This document shows positions 9,506 to 20,403 of a DNA stretch of 64,000 nucleotides, one piece after another. The position numbers and the translations under genes were made by a program. The notes under the pieces are model-generated. The model had not been told where the DNA came from. It saw nothing but the letters and a program-made list of their open reading frames with translations, and ran no database searches. This DNA comes from Lytechinus pictus (Eukaryota; Echinodermata; Echinoidea; Temnopleuroida; Toxopneustidae). Position 1 is the stretch's first letter. Each line of letters starts with the position of its first letter. Location of the stretch: contig NC_087253.1 in NCBI RefSeq assembly GCF_037042905.1, positions 8,792,501-8,856,500 of the forward strand, written 5' to 3'.

Positions 9506-12500
9506 CTGTGAAAGTATTATCTTTTAACTGCCGTGGACTAGGAAATGCTACGAAACGAAGAGACATCCTTGCATATATAAAATCTAAAGGAGCACAGATA
9601 TATTGTTTACAGGATACACATTTTGTTCCTGAAATATGTCTTTCAGTGAAGAGGGAGTGGTTGGGTAAATGTTATTTTTCCTGTAACAATTCTCGCTCGA
9701 GAGGGGTAGCTGTTATGTTTGACAACAATTTTGTTGTAGAAGTTAAAAAGGAAAAAATAGATGAGAAAGGTAATTTTATTATCCTGAGCTTTTGTATTGG
9801 AACGTTGCAAGTAACATTAATTTCATTATATGGTCCAAATGACGATACTCCTGGTTTTTTTTTGATGATCTAAAAAGATATACAATTGAGTTTGATGATC
9901 CGCACATAATAATTTGTGGGGATTGGAATCTGGTGCAAGATTTTGATCTGGATACTTTAAATTACATTAGATTGAACAACAAAGAAGCAAGGAAGAAGGT
10001 GATAGAATTGAAAAATGATTTGGATTTGGTAGACGTTTGGCGTGAACATAATGTAGGGATTCGAAGTTATACATGGAGACAGCCTACTCCATTAAAACAG
10101 AGTAGGCTTGATTTTTTTTTGGTTTCTTCCGATCTCTTTTCTTTAATCACAAAAACAGAACATCTGTTTGGATATAAATCTGATCATTCTATAATCAGCT
10201 TAGAATTCGAATTAGATAAGTACCAAAAATGTTTTACTTATTGGAAATTTAACAATGTTTTGTTGAAAGATGAGGAATATGTGGACGTTATTAAAAGAAA
10301 GATAAAAGAAGAAGTATTACAATATGCAGACGAAGAATCTATTCAAGGTACAGAATATGAAGAGATGAGAAAGGAAGATATTTTGTTTTCTATCAATGAA
10401 CAGTTGTTTTTTGATACTCTTCTCATGGAGTTGAGAAGTTCTACTATTTTATATTCGGTGAGAAGAAAAAGAGAGAATAAGGAAGAAAAAAAACAAGATT
10501 GAGAAGGAAATTTTTAAATTAAAAACCAATATGATATCAGAGGAAAGAACTTCAACTATTGAAAAGATACGTATTTTGAAAGAACAATTAGAAAACATTA
10601 TTGAAAATGAGCAGCAAAATTCGATTAAGTATAACAGGATACAAGAAATGCAATTTGGAGAAAAGCCTTCAAAATATTTTTTGAATCTAGAAAAACAGAG
10701 ATCAGTGGAAAAGACAATTATAAGATTGATCGATAAAAACAACTGTTTAATTGATCAACAAGAAGATATTTTACAAGAAGTATATCTTTATTTTAAGGAT
10801 TTGTATGCATTTCAACCAGTATTAGAGGCCGAAAGATTGTTTGATATGATTCCTTTGAATAAAGTAAGGATATTTACACCACAAGAAAGTGAGGTTTTAG
10901 AAGGGGATATACGTTATTCAGAAATACTTGATGCAGTTAAACAGATTAAAATTGGTAAAGCGCCTGGTCAAGACGGCTTTACAGCAGAATTTGTTAAGTA
11001 TTTTATTAATGATATAGGAATTTATTTGTGGCGAAGTGTCAAAAATGCTTATTTGACAGGTGAATTATCTCCTTCACAAAACTTAGGTCTTATAACTTTA
11101 ATCCCTAAAGGTAATAAGCCCCGTCATTTTCTTAAAAATTGGAGACCGATATCTCTTCTTAATGTTGTATACAAAATTTTATCTACATGTCTTGCAAATA
11201 GGTTACGAAAGGTATTATCAGTAGTCATTCACACATATCAGAAAGGATTTTTACCTGGTCGTTTTATTGGGGAAAATATTAGAATAATAAACGATATTAT
11301 TGCTTTAGCGGAAAAGCAAAATTTACCTTGTACTTTAATGCTATTAGATTTCGAAAAGGCGTTCGATAGTGTTTCCCATGAATTCATTCAAAAGGTTCTT
11401 TCGTTTTTTGGGGTGGGTCCGTCATTTCAGAGATGGGTGGATGTCTTGCACAGTAATGCTTACTCAAGCGTTATTGTTAATTCTCAATTGTCACACAGAT
11501 TTAATATCCAAAGGGGCTGTAAACAAGGGGATCCAATTTCTCCTTACCTTTTCATTATGTGTGTGGGAATTCTTGCATTATGGATAAGAAATTCAAACCA
11601 GTTTGAGGGAATCAGCGTAAATAAAAGAGAATTCAAAATACTTCAATATGCCGACGATAAGGCTTTGTTCATTTCTGGCTCAAATAAGTCTTTTCAAAAG
11701 GTGTTGGAGATGATTTCTTTTTTTTTACTCAATTTACTGGACTTAAACTCAATTCACAAAAGACGCAAATTATTTTCTTGGGTAACCTAAAAAAGACAAA
11801 TTTAGACATTGAATTAGAAGTAAACTTGATAAAGGATACTTATTTTCGCTATCTTGGTACAGATTTTCTTGTGAATATTAACAAGATCCCAGATTTCAAT
11901 TACGATAGGATTTTCGATAAATTGAAAAGACAGATGATTTCATGGTCGAAGAGAAATATTACACCTTTGGGTAGAATTACAGTGGCTAAATCCCTTTTAT
12001 TGCCTCAATTTAATCACCTTTTTCTTTCAATCCCCAGTCCATCGGCTCAACTAATGAAAAATATTAAAGTTAAATTTTTTCAATTTGTATGGAATGGAAA
12101 ACCAGACAAAATTAGTAGGGAACAAATACTTGGTTCATACGAAGAAGGGGGATTGAAAATGATAGATATAGATTGTTTTAACAAAGCATTAAAATTGACA
12201 TGGTTGAGAAGAATTATATTGAGAAAATGTGATGACGTAGAAAGTCTATTAGGATTTTCTTTAGGACAGCCTTTCCATCTGTTTTATGGAGATGAATATT
12301 TTTATAACATATCGGAAAAGATTAGTAATCCATTTTGGAAAGAGTTTTTTGCCATGCTATTTTCGATATTTCAGAAATCTGAAAATATCAATTGGTTAGC
12401 GCAACCGTTATGGAAAAATAGTAAAATACAAATAGATGGAAAGTCTGTTTATTTTAAATACTGGCAAGAAAAGGGTATAAGATTTGTTAATGATTTAATA

Positions 12501-13295
12501 GATCGAGAAGGAAATATTATATCTTTAACTGAATGTGAATCTAAGTTTAGTTTAAAAGTCAATGTTTTGGAATATTTTTCAATTTCTCAGGCTCTAAGAT
12601 GTGTGTTTAATCGAAAATGTCAAAATCTAGACCATAGAATATGTGAACCATTTGTTATGCCTTATATTTCTCCTATAATGAGTGATAAAAAGGGGTGTAA
12701 AAGTATATATAAACTTTTGATAGGAAATAAAGATTCCGCCAAAACTATTGCAGCAAAATGGGGAAAAAATTCAACTATTCTTTTGGATCACACTAAAATA
12801 CCGGAATTTAATAGGATGATTTTCAGATTTACAACTGACATTCGGATAAAGTATTTCCAATACAAAGTTTTCAATAGAATTGTGTTTTTAAATGATATTT
12901 TATTCAAACTAAAGATCACCAATACTGAGTGCTGTACATTTTGTTATACTGTAAAGGAAACAATTGAACACTTCTTTTACTTCTGTAATTTTAGTAGAAA
13001 TATTTGGAGTAAAATAGAAACGTGGATATCATCTCCTATGTTTATTCTTAAATTTACTCCACAAAATATTTTGTTTGGATATAAAGAAAAGCGAAATGAT
13101 GCCCTGAATTGTATTATCATTTTAGTAAAACAACAATTATATTTCTCGAGGTTGAACAAGACTGTACCTGATTTTAAGAAGATTAAGAAGGTAATACGAA
13201 GTTATTATTTAGATGAATGTTACATTTATGATTTGAATGGAAAAAGGAAAGATTTTAATTTGAAATGGAGTATGTTGAAACATTTGTTTGAATAA
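9502..13295 (+). pseudogene. L1-like ORF2 (AP endonuclease, reverse transcriptase, zinc knuckle) with homopolymer breaks
   Basis: The endonuclease motifs are LSFNCRGLGN, CLQDTHF, ICGDWN, QSRLDFFLVSSDL and KSDHSIISLEF. The usual catalytic LQETH appears as LQDTH. The RT shows GKAPGQDGFTAEF, NWRPISLLNVVYK, LLDFEKAFDSVSHE, GCKQGDPISPYLF and the active site LQYADD. A C-terminal Cys/His cluster reads CCTFCYTVKETIEHFFYFC. The protein replicates the element by target-primed reverse transcription in the nucleus. The frame shifts three times: in the T run near 9853-9862, in A8 at 10486-10493, and in T9 at 11718-11726. Each break is consistent with a one-base homopolymer change, and the rest is open to TAA at 13293-13295. 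Confidence 0.88.
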
Positions 13296-13345
13296 TGTTT
13301 ATAATTGGACTTCTGTAAACGTGTTATTTTTTTTTGTAAATAAAC

Positions 13346-13361
13346 TTGCCCATTGGGGCAA
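13346..13361 (+). promoter_or_regulatory. 3'-terminal hairpin of the L1-like element
   Basis: TTGCCC-ATTG-GGGCAA forms a perfect 6-bp stem with a 4-nt loop, about 50 nt after the ORF2 stop and 14 nt before the A tail ends. A conserved 3' hairpin is a known RT recognition feature in several LINE groups. Its role here is inferred from position. Confidence 0.5.
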
Positions 13362-13375
13362 AAGTATGAAAAAAA

Positions 13376-13386
13376 AAGCCGTACTC
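13376..13386 (+). repeat. Target-site duplication, right copy
   Basis: AAGCCGTACTC follows the A tail directly and matches 7089-7099 exactly. Confidence 0.85.
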
Positions 13387-16234
13387 TAGTATCGGTAGTA
13401 CTAGAGATTTGTAAAGTGCCAGGAGAGCTGAAGTTGCTAAACCCGATGACATGGAGGTGATCAATCCCAGCAATCTATTGGCTTTGCGGGTAATGTAATC
13501 AACGTGATCATCCCAAGACAGCTTGGTATTGATTATCACCCCTAGATATTTTGCTTGTAAGACTGGCTCAATGAGAGCTCCATTCAAATGATATACTGGT
13601 TCGGCGACGTTTTTCCTTAAACATGAAATTCGCATCACTTTCGTTTTGCTCACATCTAGCTTCATTCCATTGGAAACACACCACTGCGAAACCCTGTCAA
13701 GATCACGTTGTAATATTGCAGAGTCCGTGATATCACGTACAGGTCGGTAGATGATTGTGTCGTCCGCAAACAATGCACAAGGTGATTCCAAGCTATTAGG
13801 TACATCGTTGATGAACAAATTGAACAACAGCGGACCTAAGACACTCCCTTGAGGAACCCCAGACAGGACAGGAGCCCACTCCGAGAAGGAATCTTTGTAT
13901 AGGACACGGTGGCGTCGTCCGCATAGAAAGGATTTCATCCATGCCCAGAGGTTACCGCCAATATTGAACATTTCTGAAAGCTTACAAAGCAGGACGTCGT
14001 GGGGCATCTTGTCAAATGCACGAGAAAAGTCTAAGTAGACTACATCGACAGGACATGAACGCCGACCCTCCAGGCAGGTAAGCCACTCATTCGTAAGATG
14101 TAATAATTGGGTTACACAGGATTTACGCTTTCTAAATCCATGCTGAACGCTGGTGATTGGGCAGTTAGTACTGAGATGGTTTTCAATTGCGCTCACTACA
14201 ATAGATTCCATCATCTTACTGGCAACTGAGGTAAGCGCAACAGGCCGATTAGAGGGATCTGACCTGTCACCAGATTTAAAAACTGGACAGACATTCGCTA
14301 CCTTCCATGATCCCGGAACTTTGCCTGCCGACAGTGACAATGAGAGAATACGCTGAAATATATGTGAAGACACCGCGGCGGTTCGCTTTAACAGGACCGG
14401 GGACAAACCATCCACGCCAGGGGCCTTATTCTCTTGAAGTGAGTCCATGAGTCGAAAGATATCACTGGTCGAAATGTCAAATGACTGCAAGCATTCGATC
14501 GGAAATTCACATGTCGGTGGAATAGCTGGCACACATATTTCCTCTGAAAAGGATGATTGAAAACAGCTGAGGAACTTACTTGCGATGTCGTGGGGTCTAC
14601 TGAAGACTTCATCATTAACAACAAGAACTGGCGGAGGAGCGTTCCTTTTATGCTCTCGGATGAACGCGAAAAAACCGCTTCTTATTATCGGGAAGAGAGA
14701 AAAGGTCATTGACATAGAGACTGTATGAGGATCTGATGGCATAGTTTGTCTTGTTCCGAATATTCTTGAAGGACAGCCAATCCTCTGCTATCTTTGACCT
14801 TGTAGCTTTCCTGAAGAGTTTGCCCTTCAATGAAATCATGGCTTTAATTTCCCTGGAAATCCAGGGCTTCCATCTCCTGGATCTCTTGGTTACTCGGGGG
14901 ATGGCATCCTTAGCTGCAGCCTCGAAGATGTCTAAGAATCCTTCCCAAGATGCATCAACATCATTGGTATCAATAAAGAGTGACCAAGGAACCAACTGAA
15001 GCAAGCGGTTTAGATGATCGAAGTCACCTCGTTGATAAAGCATAAAGTTACGAAGAACATCTCTGGTTGTGAACGACTTATTATTCACGATCCGAAAATG
15101 AACGGCGAAATGGTCACTAGGTGTTGGATTAGGACACACACGTGTCTCAGCGAACAGATCACGACGATTGGTGAACAAGTGATCAATCAACGTTCCCCTG
15201 GTCGCATCCTGAGGCGAAGGCCTCGTCACTGTATCAACTAGCTGTGTCAGGTCCATAGTGCTAAGCATAGTCAACAGCCGAGTTGCATCAGTCGAGTTGA
15301 TGTCTAGCAAGTCAACGTTCAAGTCACCCGTCAGTATCACACCAGCATAATCACCCACGTATCGTTGTGTGTCATCGATGAACTCCTGGAGAAAGTCCCA
15401 ATACTGGACATTAGCATTAGGTGGGCGATAGATGGGAATGAGAAGCCATTTTGACTTACGCATCACAATCTCAACACATGTCATCTCTAGGCAGGGGTGT
15501 TCCAATGCAACGAGACGTCGGGGACACAACTTTGCATGAATAACTGTAAGGACCCCACCTCCACCCTTTTCATGGCTCTCTTGAATGTCCTGCCGGTCAC
15601 GTCGAAACAGAACATAGTCATGGGGAAATCCGAGCTCAGTAGAATCACAGGATTCATTTAACCAACTCTCACATATGCATAAAATATCAGTGGGATTACA
15701 ACTGAGGTGCGCTATCAAGTCTGGCATGTTATGTCTTATGGAGCGTGCATTGAATACAGTCCAAGATATAGTTGAGACAGATCGACTAGAAGAACGTGAG
15801 TTTTCATTGCTAGGACTATGAAGCACAGACGGGCCCGGGTTCGGACATATATCTCCGGCTCTAAGCAAGAGTTGGTATGACGCTGTACAGTTGGGATAGT
15901 AGTAGATGTTAGATCCGCTATACTTGGGGCGCTGGGTTGGGGCGGCATATACATCACTACGTAAAATGCTCAAGTCACATTGTACGAGACAATCCTGCTT
16001 TTGGAGCAGGATAATAACAACAAACAGACAACTGACTACCTTCATTGTTGATCGAGAAAAGCTCCTTCTTTGTGTAGTGCAGGGTCCTATTGGCAATTCC
16101 ATTGTCAAGGGTGACCATTTAGGCAAATCCAAACAAAAGAAAAAAGGACAATAATAGCCCCAATAGAGAAGACCTTTGCAGCTAGCATTAGTGAGTCCAG
16201 CAAGAGAAAGAGCGCTAAGGTAGAGAAGCATCAA
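13387..16234 (-). pseudogene. CR1-like polyprotein: N-terminal region, AP endonuclease and RT (one frameshift, truncated by insertion)
   Basis: From 16234 downwards the ORF has an N-terminal hydrophobic region; M64 (16045) would give a signal-peptide-like MKVVSCLFVVIILL. Then comes a 2A-like GDICPNPGP (15830-15853). The endonuclease shows WTVFNARSIRHN, CESWLN, ILTGDLNVDLLD, LIDHLFTN and PSDHFAVHF. A frameshift in a T6 run near 14670 leads into the RT: NKAPGVDGLSPVLLK, NRPVALTSVASKMM, QHGFRKRKSC, VYLDFSRAFDKMPH, SGVPQGSVLGPLLF, LFADD, KYLGVII and LPILEYG. There the L1-like element interrupts it, and the reading resumes at 7088. Endonuclease and RT residues look intact. Confidence 0.88.
15830..15853 (-). 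other. 2A-like motif GDICPNPGP in the CR1-like ORF
   Basis: The 2A translational-recoding consensus is D(V/I)ExNPG/P. Here the sequence is D-I-C-P-N-P-G-P, with Cys where Glu is usual. It lies between the signal-like N-terminus and the endonuclease, where 2A-like sequences have been reported in echinoderm APE-type LINEs. The altered Glu position makes activity doubtful. Confidence 0.5.
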
Positions 16235-16510
16235 GCCAGAGCTATGGCTAGACGAGGCAGGATCTCCTGTACCAGCAAACTTTCCACACTGGGGTCACGG
16301 TCAGTCATATTTCAGAACCTAGAATCACTATTTTCTGAAGCAAGAGGATGGAATCCACAAGTCAAACAGGTCCAATGTGATCACAGGACACATACAAATA
16401 GGTTGACAAACATTCCAAGCACAACTTTAACAAGAAAACAGAAATTTAACAACAAAAATAGGAGCACTCATGAGAGGTAGTTTTCTCCATCTTTGATGTC
16501 CGATTGACTT

Positions 16511-17120
16511 ATTAAAAATCAACCCCTCTAAAGATTTCATTTTAATTACTGTAATTAATAATCACAACATGCCGTACAACAAAATTTGGTACGTTAATCG
16601 GGAACTTGTCTTAAATATTTGAATGGGGGTCTATACACAATACAAATGCAATGGGAATGTTTACAAAGAAATAGCATAGATGATCATTGACAAAAAAGTG
16701 ATGACAGCTCCGAATGAGTTACCGGGGTTTTGAAAACTTTATTCACGAGATGCATACGCTTACATCCTTTTTATTTCCGTGCTACTAATGATGTATAGAC
16801 GTTCCACGTACTTTATCTTTCCACTCTCTTTCCGTTGCTTAACTTCATTTGATGTGAGTTGCGATGATGCCCAGAGGATGCAAAGAATATACAGCGGACG
16901 TTTAACGGATGATAATGGGTATGGGACGTTTGTTGCTCGTATAATATGTTGCGGATTTACATCGTACACGGCGGAAATTAAAAAAAAATTGCGGCTCAAA
17001 ACTTTTTGCGCGGATGAAATCAAGTGGACAATATGCTAGATTGATAGAGCATATAAAACACGTATGCAATGAGTACACAACGGATGCATAGCGTTTTTCC
17101 AACCGATGGCAAGATTAATT
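16511..17120. other. Right half of repeat X, then unassigned spacer
   Basis: TTAAAAATCAACCCCTCTAA and the following ~110 bp match 312-430, completing repeat X after the LINE. From 16740 to 17100 the words ATGCATACGCT, ACGGATGCATAGCG and GGATGT recur in both orientations, perhaps an old foldback element. No gene was seen; the two opposed ORFs near 16760-17039 are shadows of each other. Confidence 0.4.
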
Positions 17121-17214
17121 TACGTTTTACATCCTATTTGCTTCCGTAAGTGCATGTTGGACCGAGCCTCAAGCTCATAGTAGGGTTTTAAACACGAAGT
17201 ATACACTTTCCAAG

Positions 17215-17815
17215 GATGTAGATGAAACATTAAAGGACAGTCGGATGTACAATAAGAAAGTTATGATATTTTGAAGTTTTGCTTAATTTCACAAAACATT
17301 TATATGCACATTCTGGTCGATAAGCAAATGAGCAGACTGATGACGTCACCCATTCACTATTTCTTTTGTGTTTTATTAAATGAAATATGAAAAACTCTCA
17401 TTTTCTCCTCATTGTCATGTGAAACAAATTGTTATTCCTCCCTCAACATGTGGAATAACAGTTTTTTAATAGTTTATGGTTATAAAGTAAAAAGGTCCTT
17501 ATTGTCAAATCTGTAAAAATTGAAATATTGTATAATTCAAACAATAAAAAAAATAAAAAAAAATAGCGAGTGAGGGATATCATCGACTCTCTCATTTACA
17601 TATCACTGAGTTATGCATCTTAGCAGTCAGGTAAAAACCTCGGTATAACATAACGTAACATAACTGTTTTGTGAAAAATAAGCGAAACTTGAAAATGTCA
17701 TAAATTTCTTTTTTTTACATCCGATTTCGATTAAAGTTCCAGCGTTATGCTTGTTTAATTTTTCTCTATCGATTCAAATCAACAATTCTCTGGGGTGGAC
17801 TTGACCTTCAAGTAA
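17215..17815. mobile_element. MITE, TIR ending GGGGTGGACTTGACC
   Basis: The right end CTGGGGTGGACTTGACCTTC is the inverted form of AAAGGTCAAGTCCACCCC seen at 26206 and 35545. The internal GCGAAACTT...AAATGTCATAAATTT and ATCCGATTTCGA words are shared with those copies. The left end is diverged (ATTAAAGGACAGTC). There is no ORF. Confidence 0.6.
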
Positions 17816-18499
17816 AGTTTCATATTAATTTAGTTTTGAATCATGTGATATTTATTAAGCACGAGTTTTAGATTTGTGAAGGCAGTATTGCTAAACCTGA
17901 TGGAATATTTTTTCCCCAATATTTGATGCATTTTGACAGGGGCGAATGTGTTAAAGCGTAAATCGTAGACGAAGGAAGAGATAGAGGGAGATAGAGAGAG
18001 AGAGAGAGAGAGAGTTGATTACTGTATGTATTGGATTTGTTCACCTCGCAGTTTATGACCTCTGTTTCCTTCCACCAGTATATTGACAATACCTCTTCCA
18101 CGGATTGGTGCCCATTATGAATATCATTTTTTTTTTCCAACGTGCGACATGACTATATGAACGTGGCAGTCTATCATACTGGATAAACCTAAAGCAAGTC
18201 TACTTATTAAAACATGGCATACTGTGGGGCGCACGTTAAACACAAATGATTCCTGTAACGTTCAGCACTATGCTACTGAAGGAAGACATTGCGTGTGTTT
18301 TTATTAGCATTCGCGTTTATGTTTTTGGACTGATATTCTGATCTGCGTCACACGATGGGGTGAATGATGATCACAGGACTTTGTTGGAAAGGCTCTAAGG
18401 AGGAGGAGGAGGAGGCTTCAGACACTCGATTGGTATATTTAGAGCTGGTTTAAAACAGATTTACTCGGCAACATAAACACCCGATGGGAGATCGTCAAA
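17816..18499 (+). promoter_or_regulatory. Upstream region of the fucosyltransferase gene
   Basis: The region is conserved in duplication copy 2 (30738-31445) and holds a GA microsatellite near 17975-18014 and an (AGG)n run near 18400. Promoter elements could not be placed with confidence. The ATG at 18500 sits in a good context, GTCAAAATGG. Confidence 0.35.
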
Positions 18500-20059
18500 A
18501 TGGGACTTGAAAACTACAAGTTCTGTACTGGATTGGTGATATTACTCTCCTTATCGTCAATCGCGACGATGTTTACGGCGATGTACCATTCAAGTGACCT
18601 TAAAGAGATAAGAGCGAAGAAGAATTCTGCATTGGGCATCCGACAGATACTCAGCTCCAGGGAAGCAGCTCGAAAAGAAAGGAATCCTTCATCGTTTGGT
18701 TTGGGGGAAGCCTCAATATTCTCGGACAAGTATAGTCCACCTGAGGGAGATGACGCTTTTCGGAATCTCAGTATTATATCATTTAGATATGACACACTGT
18801 CTGTTCGTAGAGGTCTAACTCACAGCATTGCTAATGTAGAAGACGATGTTCTGACGTTCGATACATATGACATTTTAAAACCACTATCGAATGTAACCAT
18901 TGAAGAAAGCAGCTTGGTTCACAAAATCCAACAAAAACAGAGAAACGCTGACTTTAACTGTGTCATCAGGATTGCCAAGTATTGTTCCTCTCGTTGTGAT
19001 TATCTAGTTAAAGGTAAACATTCGAGGGAATGGACGCCATTTAGATGTGAACTCAGTGAGTTCTGTAGGTTTGAGACTCGTTTTATAGGTAACCTCACCA
19101 AGGAGGTTATGAAGACCATCGATGTTGTCTTCTTTATACCCGGATTTCGGGATGTTCGTCTGAAGCAAGTGATGGCTGCAAGACCACCAGGACAATTCTG
19201 GGTCCTCTGCGCCAAAGAGAGCCCTCAGCATGACCCAGATTATGCTCCTCGAGGTCTAACAGGAAACCCTTTCAATCTCACCATGACGTATGTCAGGGAC
19301 AGTGATATTTACTTCCCATACGCCACCGTGCGGAAGCTTGGGAAGCCAAATGAAAATCCGCCAGATATTTCAAAGAAAACCAAGCTGATAGCTTGGATGG
19401 CATCCAACTGCAAACCATATTATTGGAAACGAACTGAACTGGCGAAGGCGATACAAAGGAATATCTCAGTGGATATGTACGGCAAGTGCGGTACGGGAAG
19501 ACTTGCCCATGATAAAGCCATCGAGACGCTCGAGCAATATAAATTATATTTCGCGTTTGAAAATAGTGAATGCCGGGATTACATCACGGAGAAAGTGTGG
19601 AAGAATTGCCTTTCTCAGGGGATCGTACCCATCGTCTACGGATCAACGCGCGAAGGCTACGAGAAGTCACTCCCAAGGAATTCCTTCATCTCCGTGGAGG
19701 ATTTCAGTAACATGAGCGAATTTGTAGATTACATTCACGCACTAGATAAAGACGACGCGCGTTACATGAAATATTTCGACTGGAGAAGGGATGGCGAGGT
19801 GCAGTTTCACTCTCCATCTGCGTTCAGAGGTAGTAGACCTGAACTGAATTTTTGTTACCTCGTCAAAAAACTAATATTCGTCTTTGTACATCCAGAGAAC
19901 ACTTGGCAGAAAAGAAATCCATATTTTACTTCTTGGTGGCGGAGGCAGTGTGCCGATCATTCTGTTGAGAAAATCGTTCTGGGATTCAATACCCATCGGT
20001 CAACAGAAGAACAGGCAATCATCGATGCATCTATGAGGCGCGGAGACATAGAAATGTAG
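18500..20059 (+). CDS. Alpha-1,3-fucosyltransferase-like protein, GT10 family, intact single exon
   Basis: This 519-aa type II Golgi membrane enzyme would transfer fucose from GDP-fucose to GlcNAc on glycans. Residues 7-28 are a membrane anchor after a short cytosolic tail, and about 30-150 form a stem. The catalytic domain shows KTKLIAWMASNC (293-304), DMYGKCG (325-331) and the GT10 signature FAFENSECRDYITEKVWKN (351-369) followed by GIVPIVYG (374-381). Potential N-glycosylation sites are N89, N131, N198, N259, N321 and N404. The frame is open with no intron, as in many animal FUT genes. The start is chosen because it gives the anchor directly and is conserved in copy 2. Acceptor specificity cannot be read from sequence. 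A pseudogene duplicate lies at 31446. Confidence 0.93.
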   Translation: MGLENYKFCTGLVILLSLSSIATMFTAMYHSSDLKEIRAKKNSALGIRQILSSREAARKERNPSSFGLGEASIFSDKYSPPEGDDAFRNLSIISFRYDTLSVRRGLTHSIANVEDDVLTFDTYDILKPLSNVTIEESSLVHKIQQKQRNADFNCVIRIAKYCSSRCDYLVKGKHSREWTPFRCELSEFCRFETRFIGNLTKEVMKTIDVVFFIPGFRDVRLKQVMAARPPGQFWVLCAKESPQHDPDYAPRGLTGNPFNLTMTYVRDSDIYFPYATVRKLGKPNENPPDISKKTKLIAWMASNCKPYYWKRTELAKAIQRNISVDMYGKCGTGRLAHDKAIETLEQYKLYFAFENSECRDYITEKVWKNCLSQGIVPIVYGSTREGYEKSLPRNSFISVEDFSNMSEFVDYIHALDKDDARYMKYFDWRRDGEVQFHSPSAFRGSRPELNFCYLVKKLIFVFVHPENTWQKRNPYFTSWWRRQCADHSVEKIVLGFNTHRSTEEQAIIDASMRRGDIEM

Positions 20060-20403
20060 TTTGCGTCTTTAAATTATATGAAAAGCCATAATATAATAGA
20101 ACAGCTTTTGTATAGTGCATTACACCTTACAAAGGTGTCAATGCGCTTTAGGAAAAAAAAAGAAAAGATGAGGGAAAGCTGCTGGTAATGTTTTGATAAT
20201 ATTCTTTTTAGTTAAATAAATACGTTTTCAATGCAGATTTAAATTGCCCAATTGTATCAACTTGCCTTAAATTGTGTGGGATACTATTCCAGAGTTCCGG
20301 CGCTGCATGCGCAAACCCCCGTTCGCCATAAAACTTTGTCTTAACAACAGGTGCGTTATATAAATCCATATAAAGTTATCTAAGATTTCGAACAGGTTCA
20401 TAT

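Larger units (their letters stand above)
7100..13375 (+). mobile_element. L1/Tx1-like non-LTR retrotransposon, nearly full length, inserted in a CR1-like element
   Basis: The element is 6.28 kb. It has a short 5' leader with three CTCGA/T9-10 motifs (7097-7133), ORF1 with coiled coil and RRM, an unusual middle ORF, ORF2 with endonuclease and RT, an approximately 80-bp 3' UTR with a hairpin, and a short A tail. It is bracketed by the 11-bp duplication AAGCCGTACTC. Four frame breaks lie in A8 or T9 runs, and one in-frame stop lies early in ORF1. The overall coding integrity indicates a young insertion. Confidence 0.9.
5803..16510 (-). mobile_element. CR1-like non-LTR retrotransposon, minus strand, split by an L1-like insertion
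   Basis: Reading on the minus strand, the 5' end is near 16510. The endonuclease/RT ORF runs from 16234 down to 13387, the reading continues at 7088 to a stop at 6665, and a 3' UTR follows to a (TTA)n tail at 5803-5823. The two flanks are the two halves of repeat X, so the element looks full length. Without the nested L1-like element it would be about 4.4 kb. A second copy of its 3' end lies at 54800-54965. The clade assignment rests on ORF motifs and the microsatellite tail. Confidence 0.8.

Noticed and set aside
16760-17039. Opposed ~86-aa ORFs on both strands
   Set aside because: They are shadows of each other in a repeat-like stretch, with no domain and no splice context.
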